This document shows positions 40,037-50,562 of a stretch of 64,000 nt of DNA, one piece after another. The notes beneath the pieces were generated by a model, which ran no database searches, was not told the DNA's origin, and saw nothing but the letters and a program-made list of their open reading frames with translations. The stretch's first letter is position 1. Each line of letters opens with the position of its first letter. Source of the stretch: RGIG4608 sp045651165 (lineage in GTDB: Bacteria; Bacillota; Clostridia; Oscillospirales; CAG-272). Both the position numbers and the translations under genes were made by a program. Where the stretch lies: assembly GCA_045651165.1 (NCBI GenBank), contig JAZRRX010000013.1:1-64000 (forward strand). Reading direction: 5' to 3'.

Positions 40037-41398
40037 ATGGAATTTAACTTGTTTAAAAAATCCGATCAAGTATATTGGATTTGGTTATCGTTGAAACTTA
40101 ATAATCAGAATACGGTATTTCAGCGTTTGCTTGATCAATTTGATAATTCTCCATATGAGATATATAAAGCAAACGAAGATGAATTGAATCGCGCAACACA
40201 CCTTACTGAATTTCAAAAGAAGGTGCTTCTTGATAAAAATCTTGATGAGGCGCTTTCAATTTTCAATTACTGTAAATGGAACAAAGTTGGAATTATGACT
40301 TATGGAGAGAGTATCTATCCCGAGTCATTAAAATCCATGAAAAATCCTCCCATATTGCTTTACTATATGGGGCATATTCCAAATTTAAATAATAGAGTTT
40401 GTGTTTCTGTGGTCGGAACTCGCAAGATGACGGAATACGGAATGCGCTCATGCTATAAAATAGCATATGAGCTTGCTTCTGCAGGCGCAGTTGTAGTCAG
40501 TGGAATGGCTCTCGGTATAGATAGCGTTGCACACGCAGGTGCAATAGGTGCTCGTGGTACAACTATTGCCGTGCTTGGTTGCGGAATAGATGTTATCTAT
40601 CCCAAACAACATAGAAAGCTTAGAAAATATATATGCGAGCACGGTGCGGTGATTACTGCATATCATCCGTCAACACCCGCATATAAAAATAATTTTCCTG
40701 AACGAAACGCCATTATTAGCGCATTGAGTGAAGGAACGCTCGTTGTTGAAGCACCTCGCTCCAGTGGAGCACTCATTACAGCAGAGTGTGCAGCAGAGCA
40801 GTCAAGAACTGTTTATGCACTCCCTGGCAGTATTGAAGAGCCGATGAGTGAAGGTCCAAATCACCTTATCAAAAACGGTGCTATGGCGATAACTTGCGCA
40901 AGAGATATTTTACACTATTACTTTGAAAATCACTCGCGTCTTGTTGACCCAGTAAAACTCCGTCAAGGAGAATTGAGTTCGGATTTTGATAATGGTATTT
41001 TAGAGGATGTTGGTATTTCTGTAACCTGCTATGGCAAAGGGCCAAAAGAAACACCATCATCCTTGCTTAAAAAACTTAATGAGCAGCTCAATAATAATGC
41101 CGAACAAAATAGCGATTATTATTCCGCTCCCAAAATCAAACGAATTAATGAGAGTAAATTCGTTGAAAAAGAAGAAAATATTAAAGCAGAACCATCTCCC
41201 GTTGATGAAAGTGTACTAGTAGGGCTTACTGATGAGCAAAGAAGAATCTTTAACGATATTCCGTGCGACAAGCCCACCTCAGTTGATGCACTTGCAAAGG
41301 GCGGATATAATATTGGCTCGCTTATGGCAACCTTAACTATCCTTGAAATCAAAGGACTTGTTACCTCATTGCCAGGCGGCATGTACATAAGAAAATAA
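40037..41398 (+). CDS. dprA: DNA processing protein DprA
   Basis: A 453-residue DprA, longer than the usual ~300-370 residues because of an acidic linker. The Rossmann core has SVVGTRKMTEYGMRSCYK, VVSGMALGIDSVAHAGAI, AVLGCGIDVIYPKQHRKL and PERNAIISALSEGTLVVEA. After a charged stretch (about residues 320-390) a winged-helix domain ends the protein (TSVDALAKGGYNIGSLMATL). DprA loads RecA on incoming single-stranded DNA during transformation. The next gene is topA, the common Firmicutes order. Confidence 0.94.
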   Translation: MEFNLFKKSDQVYWIWLSLKLNNQNTVFQRLLDQFDNSPYEIYKANEDELNRATHLTEFQKKVLLDKNLDEALSIFNYCKWNKVGIMTYGESIYPESLKSMKNPPILLYYMGHIPNLNNRVCVSVVGTRKMTEYGMRSCYKIAYELASAGAVVVSGMALGIDSVAHAGAIGARGTTIAVLGCGIDVIYPKQHRKLRKYICEHGAVITAYHPSTPAYKNNFPERNAIISALSEGTLVVEAPRSSGALITAECAAEQSRTVYALPGSIEEPMSEGPNHLIKNGAMAITCARDILHYYFENHSRLVDPVKLRQGELSSDFDNGILEDVGISVTCYGKGPKETPSSLLKKLNEQLNNNAEQNSDYYSAPKIKRINESKFVEKEENIKAEPSPVDESVLVGLTDEQRRIFNDIPCDKPTSVDALAKGGYNIGSLMATLTILEIKGLVTSLPGGMYIRK

Positions 41399-41425
41399 TC
41401 TGTATAAACAGTGAAAGGAATATAT

Positions 41426-43714
41426 ATGGCAAATCTTGTTATAGTGGAATCTCCCACAAAGGTAGGACCTATAAAGAAATATCTCGGTTCAAATTATAAG
41501 GTAATGGCTTCAAAGGGACATTTGCGCGACCTTCCCAAGAGTTCACTTGGTGTTGATATCGAAAATGGATTTGATGCGCATTATATAAATATCAGAGGTA
41601 AGGGCGACCTTATCAAAGAGATAAAAAAAGAAGCAAAGAATGCTAAAAAAATATTCTTGGCAACTGACCCTGACCGCGAGGGTGAGGCAATAGCGTGGCA
41701 TTTGGCAACTGTACTTGGCATTCCCGTTGAAAAGACACTTCGTGTTGGATTTAATGAGATTACCCCCACAGTTGTAAAGGCAGCAATCAAAGAGCCAAGA
41801 AATATCGATATGAATCTTGTTAACTCTCAGCAGACAAGAAGAATTCTTGATAGAATTGTTGGCTATAAAATTAGCCCACTTCTTTGGAAAACTGTTAAGA
41901 GTGGTTTGTCAGCAGGACGCGTTCAGTCTGTTGCAACAAGAATTATTGTTGAAAGAGAAAATGAAATTGCTGCATTTGTTCCCGTTGAATATTGGACTAT
42001 AGAAGCAGAGCTTTCTAACGTAGAAGGCAAGAGCTTTTTGGTTAGATTCTATGGTGATGAAAAAGGAAAAGTTAAACTTTCAAATGAAGCAGATACAAAT
42101 AAAGTGTTGGATGCTATTAAAAATGGTGAATTTTTGGTTAAGTCAATCAAAAAGGCAGATAAGCAGAAGCTTCCTGCTCCTCCTTTCACAACATCTACAC
42201 TTCAGCAAGAAGCGGCAAACAAGCTCGGATTCCAATCTGCTCGTACAATGAGAGTTGCGCAGGAACTTTATGAAGGTGTAAATATCGGCTCTGAGTTTGG
42301 TGGAGTTCAAGGTCTTATCACTTACATGAGAACTGACTCTTTGAGAATTTCAGACGAAGCACAGGCAGCTGCTAAAGAATTTATCGTTTCAAAATACGGT
42401 GAAGAATACGCACCCAAAACACCAAGAAAGTTCAAGGCTGGCAAGAGTGCGCAGGATGCTCACGAAGCGATTAGACCCTCAAAGGTTGAACTTACTCCTG
42501 CACTTGTTAGAAAGGCACTCACACCCGACCAATATAAACTTTATAAACTCATTTGGGAAAGATTTGTTGCTTCTCAAATGCAGTCTGCAAAGCTCAACAC
42601 TATCACCGCTGACTTTGTAAATAATGGATATATCTTCCGTGCAAGTGGCTATAGCGTTGCATTCCAGGGCTATATGGCAGTTTATGAAGCGACTGAAGAG
42701 GTTAAGACATCTGGGGATGACGTAACTGAAGTTAAGGATATTCGTATTCCCAACCTCAAGGATGGTGAGAAGCTTGATATGACTTCTATCAATCCAGAGA
42801 AGCACTTTACAGAAGCGCCACCAAGATATACAGAAGCATCTCTTATCAAATTCCTTGAAGAAAAGGGAATTGGACGTCCTAGTACCTACACCCCAATTAT
42901 TACAACTATAATTGCAAGAAACTATGTTCGCAGAGAGGGAAAAGTTCTTGTTCCCACACAGCTCGGAACACTTACAACAAAGATTATGGAAGAAAACTTC
43001 TATGACATAATCGACTATAAATTTACTGCAAATATGGAAACTGACCTTGACAAGATTGAAGATGGTACACTTGAATATCTTGATGTGCTCTCTGATTTCT
43101 GGGGTGATTTTAAGGTTGACCTTGAAAAGGCAGAGAAAAAGATTGGCTCTGAAGATATGAAGCTTCCCGTTGAAGAAACAGATATTATTTGCGATAAATG
43201 TGGCGCAAAAATGGTAGTTAGAAGTGGTAAATTTGGTAAGTTTGCGGCATGTCCCAACTTCCCCAAGTGTAGAAATACTAAAGCTTTAACACCTGCTTCT
43301 GAAGAAAAAGCACCCGTAGAAAAGGTTGAACAAAAGAAAGAGGAGATAGCACCTTTCAAATGTGAAAAGTGTGGCTCTGATATGGTTCTTCGTTCAAGTA
43401 GATATGGTACATTCTACGCTTGTTCAAAATATCCCGAATGTAAATTTATTAAAACAAAAACTAAAGAGCTTGACGTTCCTTGTCCCGTTTGTGGTGGTAA
43501 GGTTATCACAAAATACGGAAAGAAAAAGACCGTATTCTATAGCTGTGAAAATTATCCCAAATGTGATTTCTCAAGTTGGGATATGCCAACGAACGAGCAC
43601 TGTCCCGATTGTGGAAAGATTTTGTTCCGCAAGAAAGGAAAGAATCTCCTCGTTTGCGCAGAAAAGGGATGCGGATTTAAAAAGGAAGCTCCAGCAATAG
43701 AAGAACAGGAATAA
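41426..43714 (+). CDS. topA: DNA topoisomerase I
   Basis: A 762-residue type IA topoisomerase that relaxes negative supercoils. The toprim domain opens with ANLVIVESPTKVGPIKKYLG and has DPDREGEAIAWHL; the active Tyr is in GLITYMRTDSLRIS near residue 298. The C-terminus carries four zinc-ribbon repeats, beginning CDKCGAKMV, CEKCGSDMV, CPVCGGKVI and CPDCGKILF. ATG 41426 follows AAAGGAA; five upstream residues are unlikely. Confidence 0.96.
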   Translation: MANLVIVESPTKVGPIKKYLGSNYKVMASKGHLRDLPKSSLGVDIENGFDAHYINIRGKGDLIKEIKKEAKNAKKIFLATDPDREGEAIAWHLATVLGIPVEKTLRVGFNEITPTVVKAAIKEPRNIDMNLVNSQQTRRILDRIVGYKISPLLWKTVKSGLSAGRVQSVATRIIVERENEIAAFVPVEYWTIEAELSNVEGKSFLVRFYGDEKGKVKLSNEADTNKVLDAIKNGEFLVKSIKKADKQKLPAPPFTTSTLQQEAANKLGFQSARTMRVAQELYEGVNIGSEFGGVQGLITYMRTDSLRISDEAQAAAKEFIVSKYGEEYAPKTPRKFKAGKSAQDAHEAIRPSKVELTPALVRKALTPDQYKLYKLIWERFVASQMQSAKLNTITADFVNNGYIFRASGYSVAFQGYMAVYEATEEVKTSGDDVTEVKDIRIPNLKDGEKLDMTSINPEKHFTEAPPRYTEASLIKFLEEKGIGRPSTYTPIITTIIARNYVRREGKVLVPTQLGTLTTKIMEENFYDIIDYKFTANMETDLDKIEDGTLEYLDVLSDFWGDFKVDLEKAEKKIGSEDMKLPVEETDIICDKCGAKMVVRSGKFGKFAACPNFPKCRNTKALTPASEEKAPVEKVEQKKEEIAPFKCEKCGSDMVLRSSRYGTFYACSKYPECKFIKTKTKELDVPCPVCGGKVITKYGKKKTVFYSCENYPKCDFSSWDMPTNEHCPDCGKILFRKKGKNLLVCAEKGCGFKKEAPAIEEQE

Positions 43715-43718
43715 TAAA

Positions 43719-45059
43719 ATGTCAAATACAAAAGTAGTAAACGTATATGGCGCAGGACTTGCAGGATGTGAGGCGGCGTGGCAGATAGCGGAGAGAGGCG
43801 TAAAGGTAAAACTTTACGAAATGAAACCGCACAAATATACACCCGCCCACCACTCCCAAGGGTTTGCAGAGCTTGTTTGCTCGAACTCCTTGCGTTCAGA
43901 TAGCGTTATAAATGCGGTGGGACTTCTCAAAGAGGAGATGCGCCGTTTGGGTTCACTTATAATGATGGCGGCAGAAAACACCAAAGTTCCTGCGGGCTCA
44001 GCACTTGCAGTGGATAGAGAGCTTTTCTCTCAATTCATTACAGAAAAAATCAAAAATCACCCACTTATTGAGGTTATCGAAGCCGAGATGAGTGAGGTTA
44101 ATCCCGATGAGATTACTGTTATCGCAACAGGCCCTCTTACAAGTGATAAGATGGCAGAATATATTGAAAATGAGCTTGGTTGTTCAGGACTTCATTTCTT
44201 TGATGCGGCAGCTCCCATAGTTGATTTTTCAACAATAAATATGGATGTTGCATTCTTTGCTTCTCGTTATGATAAGGGTGATGCGGACTATATAAACTGT
44301 CCTATGACTCGTGAACAGTATGATGCTTTTTATACCGAGCTTGTTGGTGCAAAAGAGGCAGAAATTAAGGAGTTTGACCGCGAGGAGCAGAAGAAAAAGC
44401 TCCAAGTGTTTGAGGGTTGTATGCCCGTTGAGGTTATGGCAAAGCGTGGATACGATACTCTTTGCTATGGACCACTTAAGCCCGTTGGACTTGTTGATCC
44501 AAGAACAAATAAAGAGTCATTTGCAGTTGTTCAGTTGCGCAAAGAAAATAAAGAGGGAACAATGTATAACATTGTTGGCTTCCAAACTCACCTCACTTTC
44601 CCCGAGCAGAGAAGAGTGTTTAGGATGATTCCCGGTCTTGAAAATGCAGAATTTTTGAGATATGGAATTATGCATAGAAACACGTATCTTAACTCTCCAG
44701 GACTTCTTAAAAATGACTATTCAATGATGAAAAATCCCAATATCTTCTTCGCAGGTCAGATGACTGGCGTAGAGGGATATATAGAGAGTGCAGGTAGTGG
44801 TCTTGTTGCAGGTATAAATGCCGCAGCACGTGCTCTTGGTGTTGATGGAACAATCTTCCCTGAAACCACAATGATTGGCTCAATGGCTAATTACGTTCAA
44901 AATGGTTCAATGTCAAAATTTGTTCCGATGAACGCAAACTTTGGTATTATAAAACCCCTTGAATATAGAGTAAAGGGTGGCAAGAGTGCAAAAAATGAGG
45001 TTATCTCAAATCGCGCACTTGAGGCGATAGATGAAGTTGTCGCAAATATGAAAAAATAG
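43719..45059 (+). CDS. trmFO: tRNA (uracil-54-C5) methyltransferase TrmFO
   Basis: A 446-residue folate/FAD-dependent enzyme that makes ribothymidine-54 in tRNA. The FAD motif is VYGAGLAGCEAAWQIAERG; other hallmarks are HHSQGFAELVCSNSLRSD and FAGQMTGVEGYIESAGSGL. It starts four bases after topA, the classic topA-trmFO pair of Firmicutes. Confidence 0.96.
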   Translation: MSNTKVVNVYGAGLAGCEAAWQIAERGVKVKLYEMKPHKYTPAHHSQGFAELVCSNSLRSDSVINAVGLLKEEMRRLGSLIMMAAENTKVPAGSALAVDRELFSQFITEKIKNHPLIEVIEAEMSEVNPDEITVIATGPLTSDKMAEYIENELGCSGLHFFDAAAPIVDFSTINMDVAFFASRYDKGDADYINCPMTREQYDAFYTELVGAKEAEIKEFDREEQKKKLQVFEGCMPVEVMAKRGYDTLCYGPLKPVGLVDPRTNKESFAVVQLRKENKEGTMYNIVGFQTHLTFPEQRRVFRMIPGLENAEFLRYGIMHRNTYLNSPGLLKNDYSMMKNPNIFFAGQMTGVEGYIESAGSGLVAGINAAARALGVDGTIFPETTMIGSMANYVQNGSMSKFVPMNANFGIIKPLEYRVKGGKSAKNEVISNRALEAIDEVVANMKK

Positions 45060-45074
45060 AAAGGAATGTAGATA

Positions 45075-45788
45075 ATGCAGAATACAAATTTGCACGAGCT
45101 TGAAGCAAAGCTTGGATATACCTTTAAAAATATTGAATATCTTAGGACTGCGCTTACACATTCCTCATACTCAAATGAGCTTAAACTTAGAGGAAAGGTT
45201 GTGGAGTGTAACGAGCGTCTTGAATTTCTTGGCGATAGTGTGCTCTCAATTATTGCGGCAAATTATTTGTTTTCTAAATATCCCGATTATCCCGAGGGAG
45301 AGCTTACTCGTCGTCGTGCGGTAATCGTTTGTCGTGATGCGCTTTCTTCTTATGCAAAGCATTTTGAACTTGGCTCCTTCCTTTTCCTTGGAAATGGTGA
45401 AGAGAAGAATAATGCAAGGGAGAGAAAATCTTTGCTTGAAAATACTTTTGAAGCGCTTATGGGTGCTATTTATCTTGACGGTGCAGACAATAGAATGGAA
45501 TTCATCTCAAACCTTGTTTATCCTTTCTTTGAAAGAGAAATTGGTTATTGGGAACAGGGTAAGATAGTTAAGGATTATAAATCCGAGCTTCAGCAGATGA
45601 TTCAACAATCTGGCGTAGATTCGCTTACATATGTGGTAGTTGCTACAAGCGGACCCGACCATGCAAAAACCTTTGAGGTTGAGGCAAGAATGAATTCAAA
45701 CATTATCGGCAGAGGCAAGGGAAATACCAAGCGCGAGGCAGAGCAGAATGCCGCAAAAGAGGCGTTGGCTCTATTTGGCGAAATATAA
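45075..45788 (+). CDS. rnc: Ribonuclease III
   Basis: A 237-residue double-stranded RNA endonuclease. The signature ERLEFLGDSVLSIIAANYL holds the catalytic acidic residues, LLENTFEALMGAIYLD holds the second acidic site, and the C-terminal part is a dsRNA-binding domain (YKSELQQMIQQSGVDSLTY, then GRGKGNTKREAEQNAAKEAL). Acts in rRNA and SRP RNA processing. The start follows AAAGGAA. Confidence 0.96.
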   Translation: MQNTNLHELEAKLGYTFKNIEYLRTALTHSSYSNELKLRGKVVECNERLEFLGDSVLSIIAANYLFSKYPDYPEGELTRRRAVIVCRDALSSYAKHFELGSFLFLGNGEEKNNARERKSLLENTFEALMGAIYLDGADNRMEFISNLVYPFFEREIGYWEQGKIVKDYKSELQQMIQQSGVDSLTYVVVATSGPDHAKTFEVEARMNSNIIGRGKGNTKREAEQNAAKEALALFGEI

Positions 45789-45797
45789 TATTAAGAA

Positions 45798-45840
45798 TTG
45801 GAATCGCGGAAAAATCCCCGATTCCCTTTCTTGCTTTTTA
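45798..45840 (+). terminator. Probable weak terminator after rnc
   Basis: GGAATCG and CGATTCC with inner GG/CC pairs form a stem-loop after the rnc stop; the T tract is broken by C and G, so read-through to the next gene is likely. Confidence 0.5.
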
Positions 45841-45880
45841 TAGAAAGTTAAAAATTGGTTAGAAAGGAGAAAAAAGTGAG

Positions 45881-46897
45881 ATGAGACATATAAATATACC
45901 CATTTTTATACCTCATATGGGGTGTCCAAATATGTGTGTTTTCTGCAATCAAAGGTCTATTTCGGGTAAGATGAGCTTTGATATTTCGAAGGTAAAAAAC
46001 GAGATTGACGAAGCACTTGCAACCACTAAAAATGATGATGAAATTGAGATTGCATTCTTTGGTGGCTCGTTTACGGGCATTGACCGTGAGCTTATGATAT
46101 CACTTCTTTCTCTTGCAAAAGAATACATAGATTGTGGCAGGGTTTCGTCAATTCGACTTTCCACCCGTCCCGACTATATTGATGACGAGATACTTGATAT
46201 TTTGGCGTCTTATTCGGTTAAAACAATCGAGCTTGGACTTCAAAGTATGGACGATAGCGTGCTTGAAAAAACAAAGAGGGGACACACATCTCTTTGTGCC
46301 GAAAAAGCATGTAAAATGATAAAAGAAAGAGGATTTTCACTCATTGGTCAGATGATGATTGGTCTGCCAAATTCGACTGTTGAAAAAGAGATTTACACCG
46401 CAAAAAAGATATGCGAAATGGGTGCAGATGGCGCAAGAATTTATCCCACAGTTGTGTTTTACGATACCGAACTTTGTTCAATGATGCAAAGTGGAGTTTA
46501 CTCACCTCTTTCAAATGATGATGCAATTGAACGTACTAAAGAGGCATTGAAAGTGTTCGTGGCAGAGGATGTTCCTTGCATAAGGGTGGGACTTCAGTCG
46601 GGTGAAAATTTGTCCGATGCATCACTTGTGGCAGGTGGAGCAAATCATTCTGCTATTGGTGAACTATCAATGAGTGCCTTGTATCTCGATAAAATTTGCG
46701 AAAAAATTGATGTGCAAAACTTCACAGTCACACCCGAAAAAATGACAATTTATTGTCCAAAGGGTGATATTTCAAAAATAGTGGGGCAAAAACGCAAAAA
46801 TATCGAAAAAATTTACCAAAAATATGGAATAAAGAACGTAAAAGTTCTTGAAAAAAATGAACTTTTGAGTTATAATATAATAATAGATTTTAATTAA
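45881..46897 (+). CDS. Elp3-like radical SAM protein
   Basis: A 338-residue radical SAM enzyme. The [4Fe-4S] motif CX3CX2C is in PHMGCPNMCVFCNQRSISG, with FFGGSFTGI and ELGLQSMDDSVL of the SAM fold after it. It resembles the radical SAM domain of Elp3, without the acetyltransferase domain. In Clostridia a gene of this family commonly lies between rnc and smc, as here. The C-terminus ends in a KH-like segment (KIVGQKRKNIEKIYQKYGIK), suggesting an RNA substrate. The precise reaction is unknown. Confidence 0.85.
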   Translation: MRHINIPIFIPHMGCPNMCVFCNQRSISGKMSFDISKVKNEIDEALATTKNDDEIEIAFFGGSFTGIDRELMISLLSLAKEYIDCGRVSSIRLSTRPDYIDDEILDILASYSVKTIELGLQSMDDSVLEKTKRGHTSLCAEKACKMIKERGFSLIGQMMIGLPNSTVEKEIYTAKKICEMGADGARIYPTVVFYDTELCSMMQSGVYSPLSNDDAIERTKEALKVFVAEDVPCIRVGLQSGENLSDASLVAGGANHSAIGELSMSALYLDKICEKIDVQNFTVTPEKMTIYCPKGDISKIVGQKRKNIEKIYQKYGIKNVKVLEKNELLSYNIIIDFN

Positions 46898-46929
46898 TTA
46901 TTATTTATCCCAAAAAGGAGGATAAAGCT

Positions 46930-49900
46930 TTGTATTTAAAGAGTCTTGAAATGCAGGGGTTTAAATCATTTCCCGATAAAACCAAGCTTAATTTTGAACA
47001 CGGTGCGACAGTTATAGTTGGCCCTAACGGAAGCGGAAAATCAAATATTTCTGATGCTATGCGTTGGGTACTTGGAGAAATTTCATCTAAGAGCTTGCGT
47101 TCAAGCAAAATGGAGGACGTAATCTTCGGTGGTGCTGATTCAAGAAAGCCCATGGGTTTTGCTGAGGTTTCTGTAACCTTTGATAACACTGACCCTGAAA
47201 ATCGTCTTGACGCTCCCTATGATGAGGTTATCGTAACAAGACGTTATTATCGTTCAGGTGAAAGCGAATATTTTATAAACAAAAGAGCAGTACGTCTTCG
47301 TGATATCTATGAGTTGTTTATGAATACGGGTATCGGACGCGAGGGCTATTCTATTATCGGTCAGGGTAAGATTGCAGAAATCATCTCTCGTAAGAGTGAG
47401 GATAGAAGAAGCATTTTTGAAGACGCTTCAGGCATTGCAAAATTCCGTCATAAGAAGACTGAGAGTGAAAGAAAACTTGCTCAAACTGAAGATAATATGA
47501 CTCGTATCAACGATATCTTCGTTGAGATTAGTGCGCAGGTTGGACCTCTTGAAAAGGAAGCAGAAAAGGCAAAACGCGCAATTGAACTTCTTGAAACAAA
47601 GAAGAAGGTTGACGTTCAGCTTTGGTTCTTTGATACTGAAAAGTATAGAAACGATATTGCAAGAGTTGAAAATCTTTATAAGCAATCCTCATTTGAACTT
47701 GCAACTGTAGAAGAGGCAATTTCAAGTTATGAAACACAGAGAGATCATCTTATGGAGGTTTCTCAAGCAAATAGATATGAGTCTGAAAGATTGCTCACTC
47801 AAATTAGAGAACAAACAGAGATAAATCATAAGCTTGAAAGCACATATCGTGTAAACGAAAATGATGCTTTACATATTCAGTCTTTGATTGATGCTACAGG
47901 TGATACAAAGGCTCAAATTCACGCAAGTATCGAGGCAGAGAACAAGGAAATTGAGAATCATCTTGCTAAAATTGAGCAGATTAAACTTGAAGCAAAACTT
48001 AAGTTTAAAGAGCACGATGATGCAGAGGACGAAATAACTCGTCTTGAAAAAGAGATTGCTCGTCTTGAAAAAGAAATTGCTATTGCATTTGATGACATGA
48101 GAAATCTCGAATCCGAAGAAATGCAACTCAAGGTTCGTTTGTCAGTAATTGAAAATGCTAAGAATACTGATAGTGATAAAAACGATACACTTCTTGCCGA
48201 AATGCAGGAATATGCAAGAATTGATGATGAGCTTACCAAAAATCAAAAACAGGTACAGCGCGTTGTTGACGAATACAATGAAGATATCGCAAAGAGTGAT
48301 GAAAAGATAGCCGACCTTGACGAAAGCTTGCAAAGAATTCTTCAGCAAAAAGACGGTATTGATTTGGACCTCACAAACAAAAAACTCGCACTTCAGTCAA
48401 CAAGACAAAGAATTGACACCTACAAAGCTATGGATGATCAGTTTGAGGGTTATAATAATAGTGTGCGCTTCGTTATGAAATCTTATAGCGAGGGCAAGCT
48501 TACAAATCCCGATGGCTCAAGTGTAGGAAAAATTCATGGACCTGTGTCAAAACTCATCTCCGTTGATGAAAAATACGTTGTTGCTGTTGAAACATCTCTT
48601 GGTGCGTCAATTCAGAATATTGTTGTTGAAAACGAAAGTGTTGCAAAGGCAGCTATGCTCTCACTTAAGAAGAATGAGCAGGGTAGAGCAACATTTATGC
48701 CCATCACTGCTATTAAAGCTCCTGCAATTTCACAGGAGATGAAGGATGCATCAGGCTTCCGTGGGTTTATCGCGTTTGCCGATGACCTTGTAACTGCTAA
48801 GAGTGAGTATATGAATATCGTTTCATATATGCTTGGCAGAATTGCAGTGTTTGATAATATTGATAACGCAACTGAGATGGCAAAGGCGCTTAAATATCGC
48901 GTAAGAGCTATCACTCTTGACGGTCAGCAAATTAATGTTGGCGGTTCATTCACAGGTGGTTCTGTAAAGCACGGACAAAGTATTTTGTCCCGCGCGGGTG
49001 AAATTAAAAAGCTTGAAGAAGAATCTCTTAAGCTTGAAGCATCAGTTTCTAAACTTGCAGAAACTCATAAGTCATTGACAAGTGAGATTGAGAATATCGA
49101 ACGCGAAATCAAAGCGCTTGAAGATAGAAAGAAAATTATCGCTCTTATGGCAGGTGGTGAAAACACCAAGCTTCAGCAGATTAATGCAAAGATAGATGCA
49201 AATAAAACTCTTATGGATAAGCTCAGGGAGGATTATGATAATATCGTTAAGATGCGTGAGCGCTATGACGAGGACTTTGCTACTCTTACAGAGCAGATAG
49301 CTGCGTTTGATGAAAAGATTGCCGCTATAAGCGAAATAAGAGTTGATAAGGACGTAGAAAAGAATGAATTGCTTGATAAGAAGGACGAGCTTTCTTCTAC
49401 TTTGACGGCTATATTCATTAAGATTAACGAGCTTCAAAAGGATATTGAAACCGAAAATATTCTTATCGAAAAGAGCCGTGAGCACATTGAAGCGCTCAAG
49501 GGTGATATCTTAGGACAGGACGAAAAGGTTCAAGAATATCGCAACCAGCTTGCTACCCTTGAAGAAGAGAGAGCAGAAAATAGAGAAAAACTCGCTCAAG
49601 GAGAAAAAGTTCTTAACGAGCTTAATTCGGACCGTGCTCGTCTTGAAGAAAACGGAACTGAATACGAAAAGAAAATTAATGCGGTTAATGCAAAGATTAA
49701 AGAGAAGATTTCTCATAAGGACATCCTTGTAAGAGAAAATTCTGCTAATGAAAATAAACTTACAAACCTCAGAAATGAGTATGATAAACTTTCAAGCAAG
49801 CTTTGGGATGACCACGAGCTCACAAGAAATCAGGCTATGGAGCTTGGCTATGAGCAAATTACTGCAGAGGAACGTCCCGCACTTGCAAAGGTGCAGACCG

Positions 49901-50562
49901 AGTGCAAGAATAAGCTCCGTGCTATAGGACATGTTGACCTTGATGCCGTGAATAAATACAAAGAGGTTAAGGAACGCTACGATTATATGGACAAGCAAAT
50001 TCGCGACCTTATGGCATCAAAAACTGAGCTTGAAAAGATTATTTCTGCACTTGATGATGAGATGAAGACATCATTTATCGAATCCTTTAATAAAATTAAC
50101 GAAAACTTCAATCGTGTATTCGTTGAACTTTTCGGTGGTGGATATGCAGAACTTCAGCTCACCGACCCTGAAGATGTACTCAACTGCGGCATTGAAATTA
50201 AAGCCGCACCTCCCGGAAAGATTATCAAGAATCTTATGCAGCTTTCCGGTGGCGAGCAGGCGTTCATTGCAATTGCTTTGTTCTTTGCAGTACTTCAAGT
50301 TAATCCTTCACCATTCTGTATTCTTGACGAAATTGAAGCGGCTCTTGACGAAGCAAACGTTTCAAGATTCTCTGAATATATTAAGAAATACACTGGTGGA
50401 ACACAGTTTATTCTTATTACACATAGACGAGGTACTATGGAAAGTGCAAACCGTTTGTATGGTGTAACTATGCCAGAACACGGTATATCAAAGATACTTT
50501 CTTTGAATGTTGCTGACATTGCAAAGAAAAAGGAAGGAGATTGGGATGGCATTTTTGGATAA
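46930..50562 (+). CDS. smc: Chromosome segregation protein SMC
   Basis: A 1210-residue SMC, near the family's usual length. Walker A is GPNGSGKSNISDAM near residue 33; two long coiled coils flank a hinge domain at about residues 510-670 with VGKIHGPVSKLISVDEKYVV and GGSFTGGSVKHG; the C-terminal head has signature LSGGEQAFIAIALFFAVL and Walker B CILDEIEAALDEANV. The start is TTG 46930 behind AAGGAGG. It organises and separates chromosomes together with ScpAB, which are not in the window. Its end overlaps ftsY by 17 bases. Confidence 0.96.
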   Translation: MYLKSLEMQGFKSFPDKTKLNFEHGATVIVGPNGSGKSNISDAMRWVLGEISSKSLRSSKMEDVIFGGADSRKPMGFAEVSVTFDNTDPENRLDAPYDEVIVTRRYYRSGESEYFINKRAVRLRDIYELFMNTGIGREGYSIIGQGKIAEIISRKSEDRRSIFEDASGIAKFRHKKTESERKLAQTEDNMTRINDIFVEISAQVGPLEKEAEKAKRAIELLETKKKVDVQLWFFDTEKYRNDIARVENLYKQSSFELATVEEAISSYETQRDHLMEVSQANRYESERLLTQIREQTEINHKLESTYRVNENDALHIQSLIDATGDTKAQIHASIEAENKEIENHLAKIEQIKLEAKLKFKEHDDAEDEITRLEKEIARLEKEIAIAFDDMRNLESEEMQLKVRLSVIENAKNTDSDKNDTLLAEMQEYARIDDELTKNQKQVQRVVDEYNEDIAKSDEKIADLDESLQRILQQKDGIDLDLTNKKLALQSTRQRIDTYKAMDDQFEGYNNSVRFVMKSYSEGKLTNPDGSSVGKIHGPVSKLISVDEKYVVAVETSLGASIQNIVVENESVAKAAMLSLKKNEQGRATFMPITAIKAPAISQEMKDASGFRGFIAFADDLVTAKSEYMNIVSYMLGRIAVFDNIDNATEMAKALKYRVRAITLDGQQINVGGSFTGGSVKHGQSILSRAGEIKKLEEESLKLEASVSKLAETHKSLTSEIENIEREIKALEDRKKIIALMAGGENTKLQQINAKIDANKTLMDKLREDYDNIVKMRERYDEDFATLTEQIAAFDEKIAAISEIRVDKDVEKNELLDKKDELSSTLTAIFIKINELQKDIETENILIEKSREHIEALKGDILGQDEKVQEYRNQLATLEEERAENREKLAQGEKVLNELNSDRARLEENGTEYEKKINAVNAKIKEKISHKDILVRENSANENKLTNLRNEYDKLSSKLWDDHELTRNQAMELGYEQITAEERPALAKVQTECKNKLRAIGHVDLDAVNKYKEVKERYDYMDKQIRDLMASKTELEKIISALDDEMKTSFIESFNKINENFNRVFVELFGGGYAELQLTDPEDVLNCGIEIKAAPPGKIIKNLMQLSGGEQAFIAIALFFAVLQVNPSPFCILDEIEAALDEANVSRFSEYIKKYTGGTQFILITHRRGTMESANRLYGVTMPEHGISKILSLNVADIAKKKEGDWDGIFG

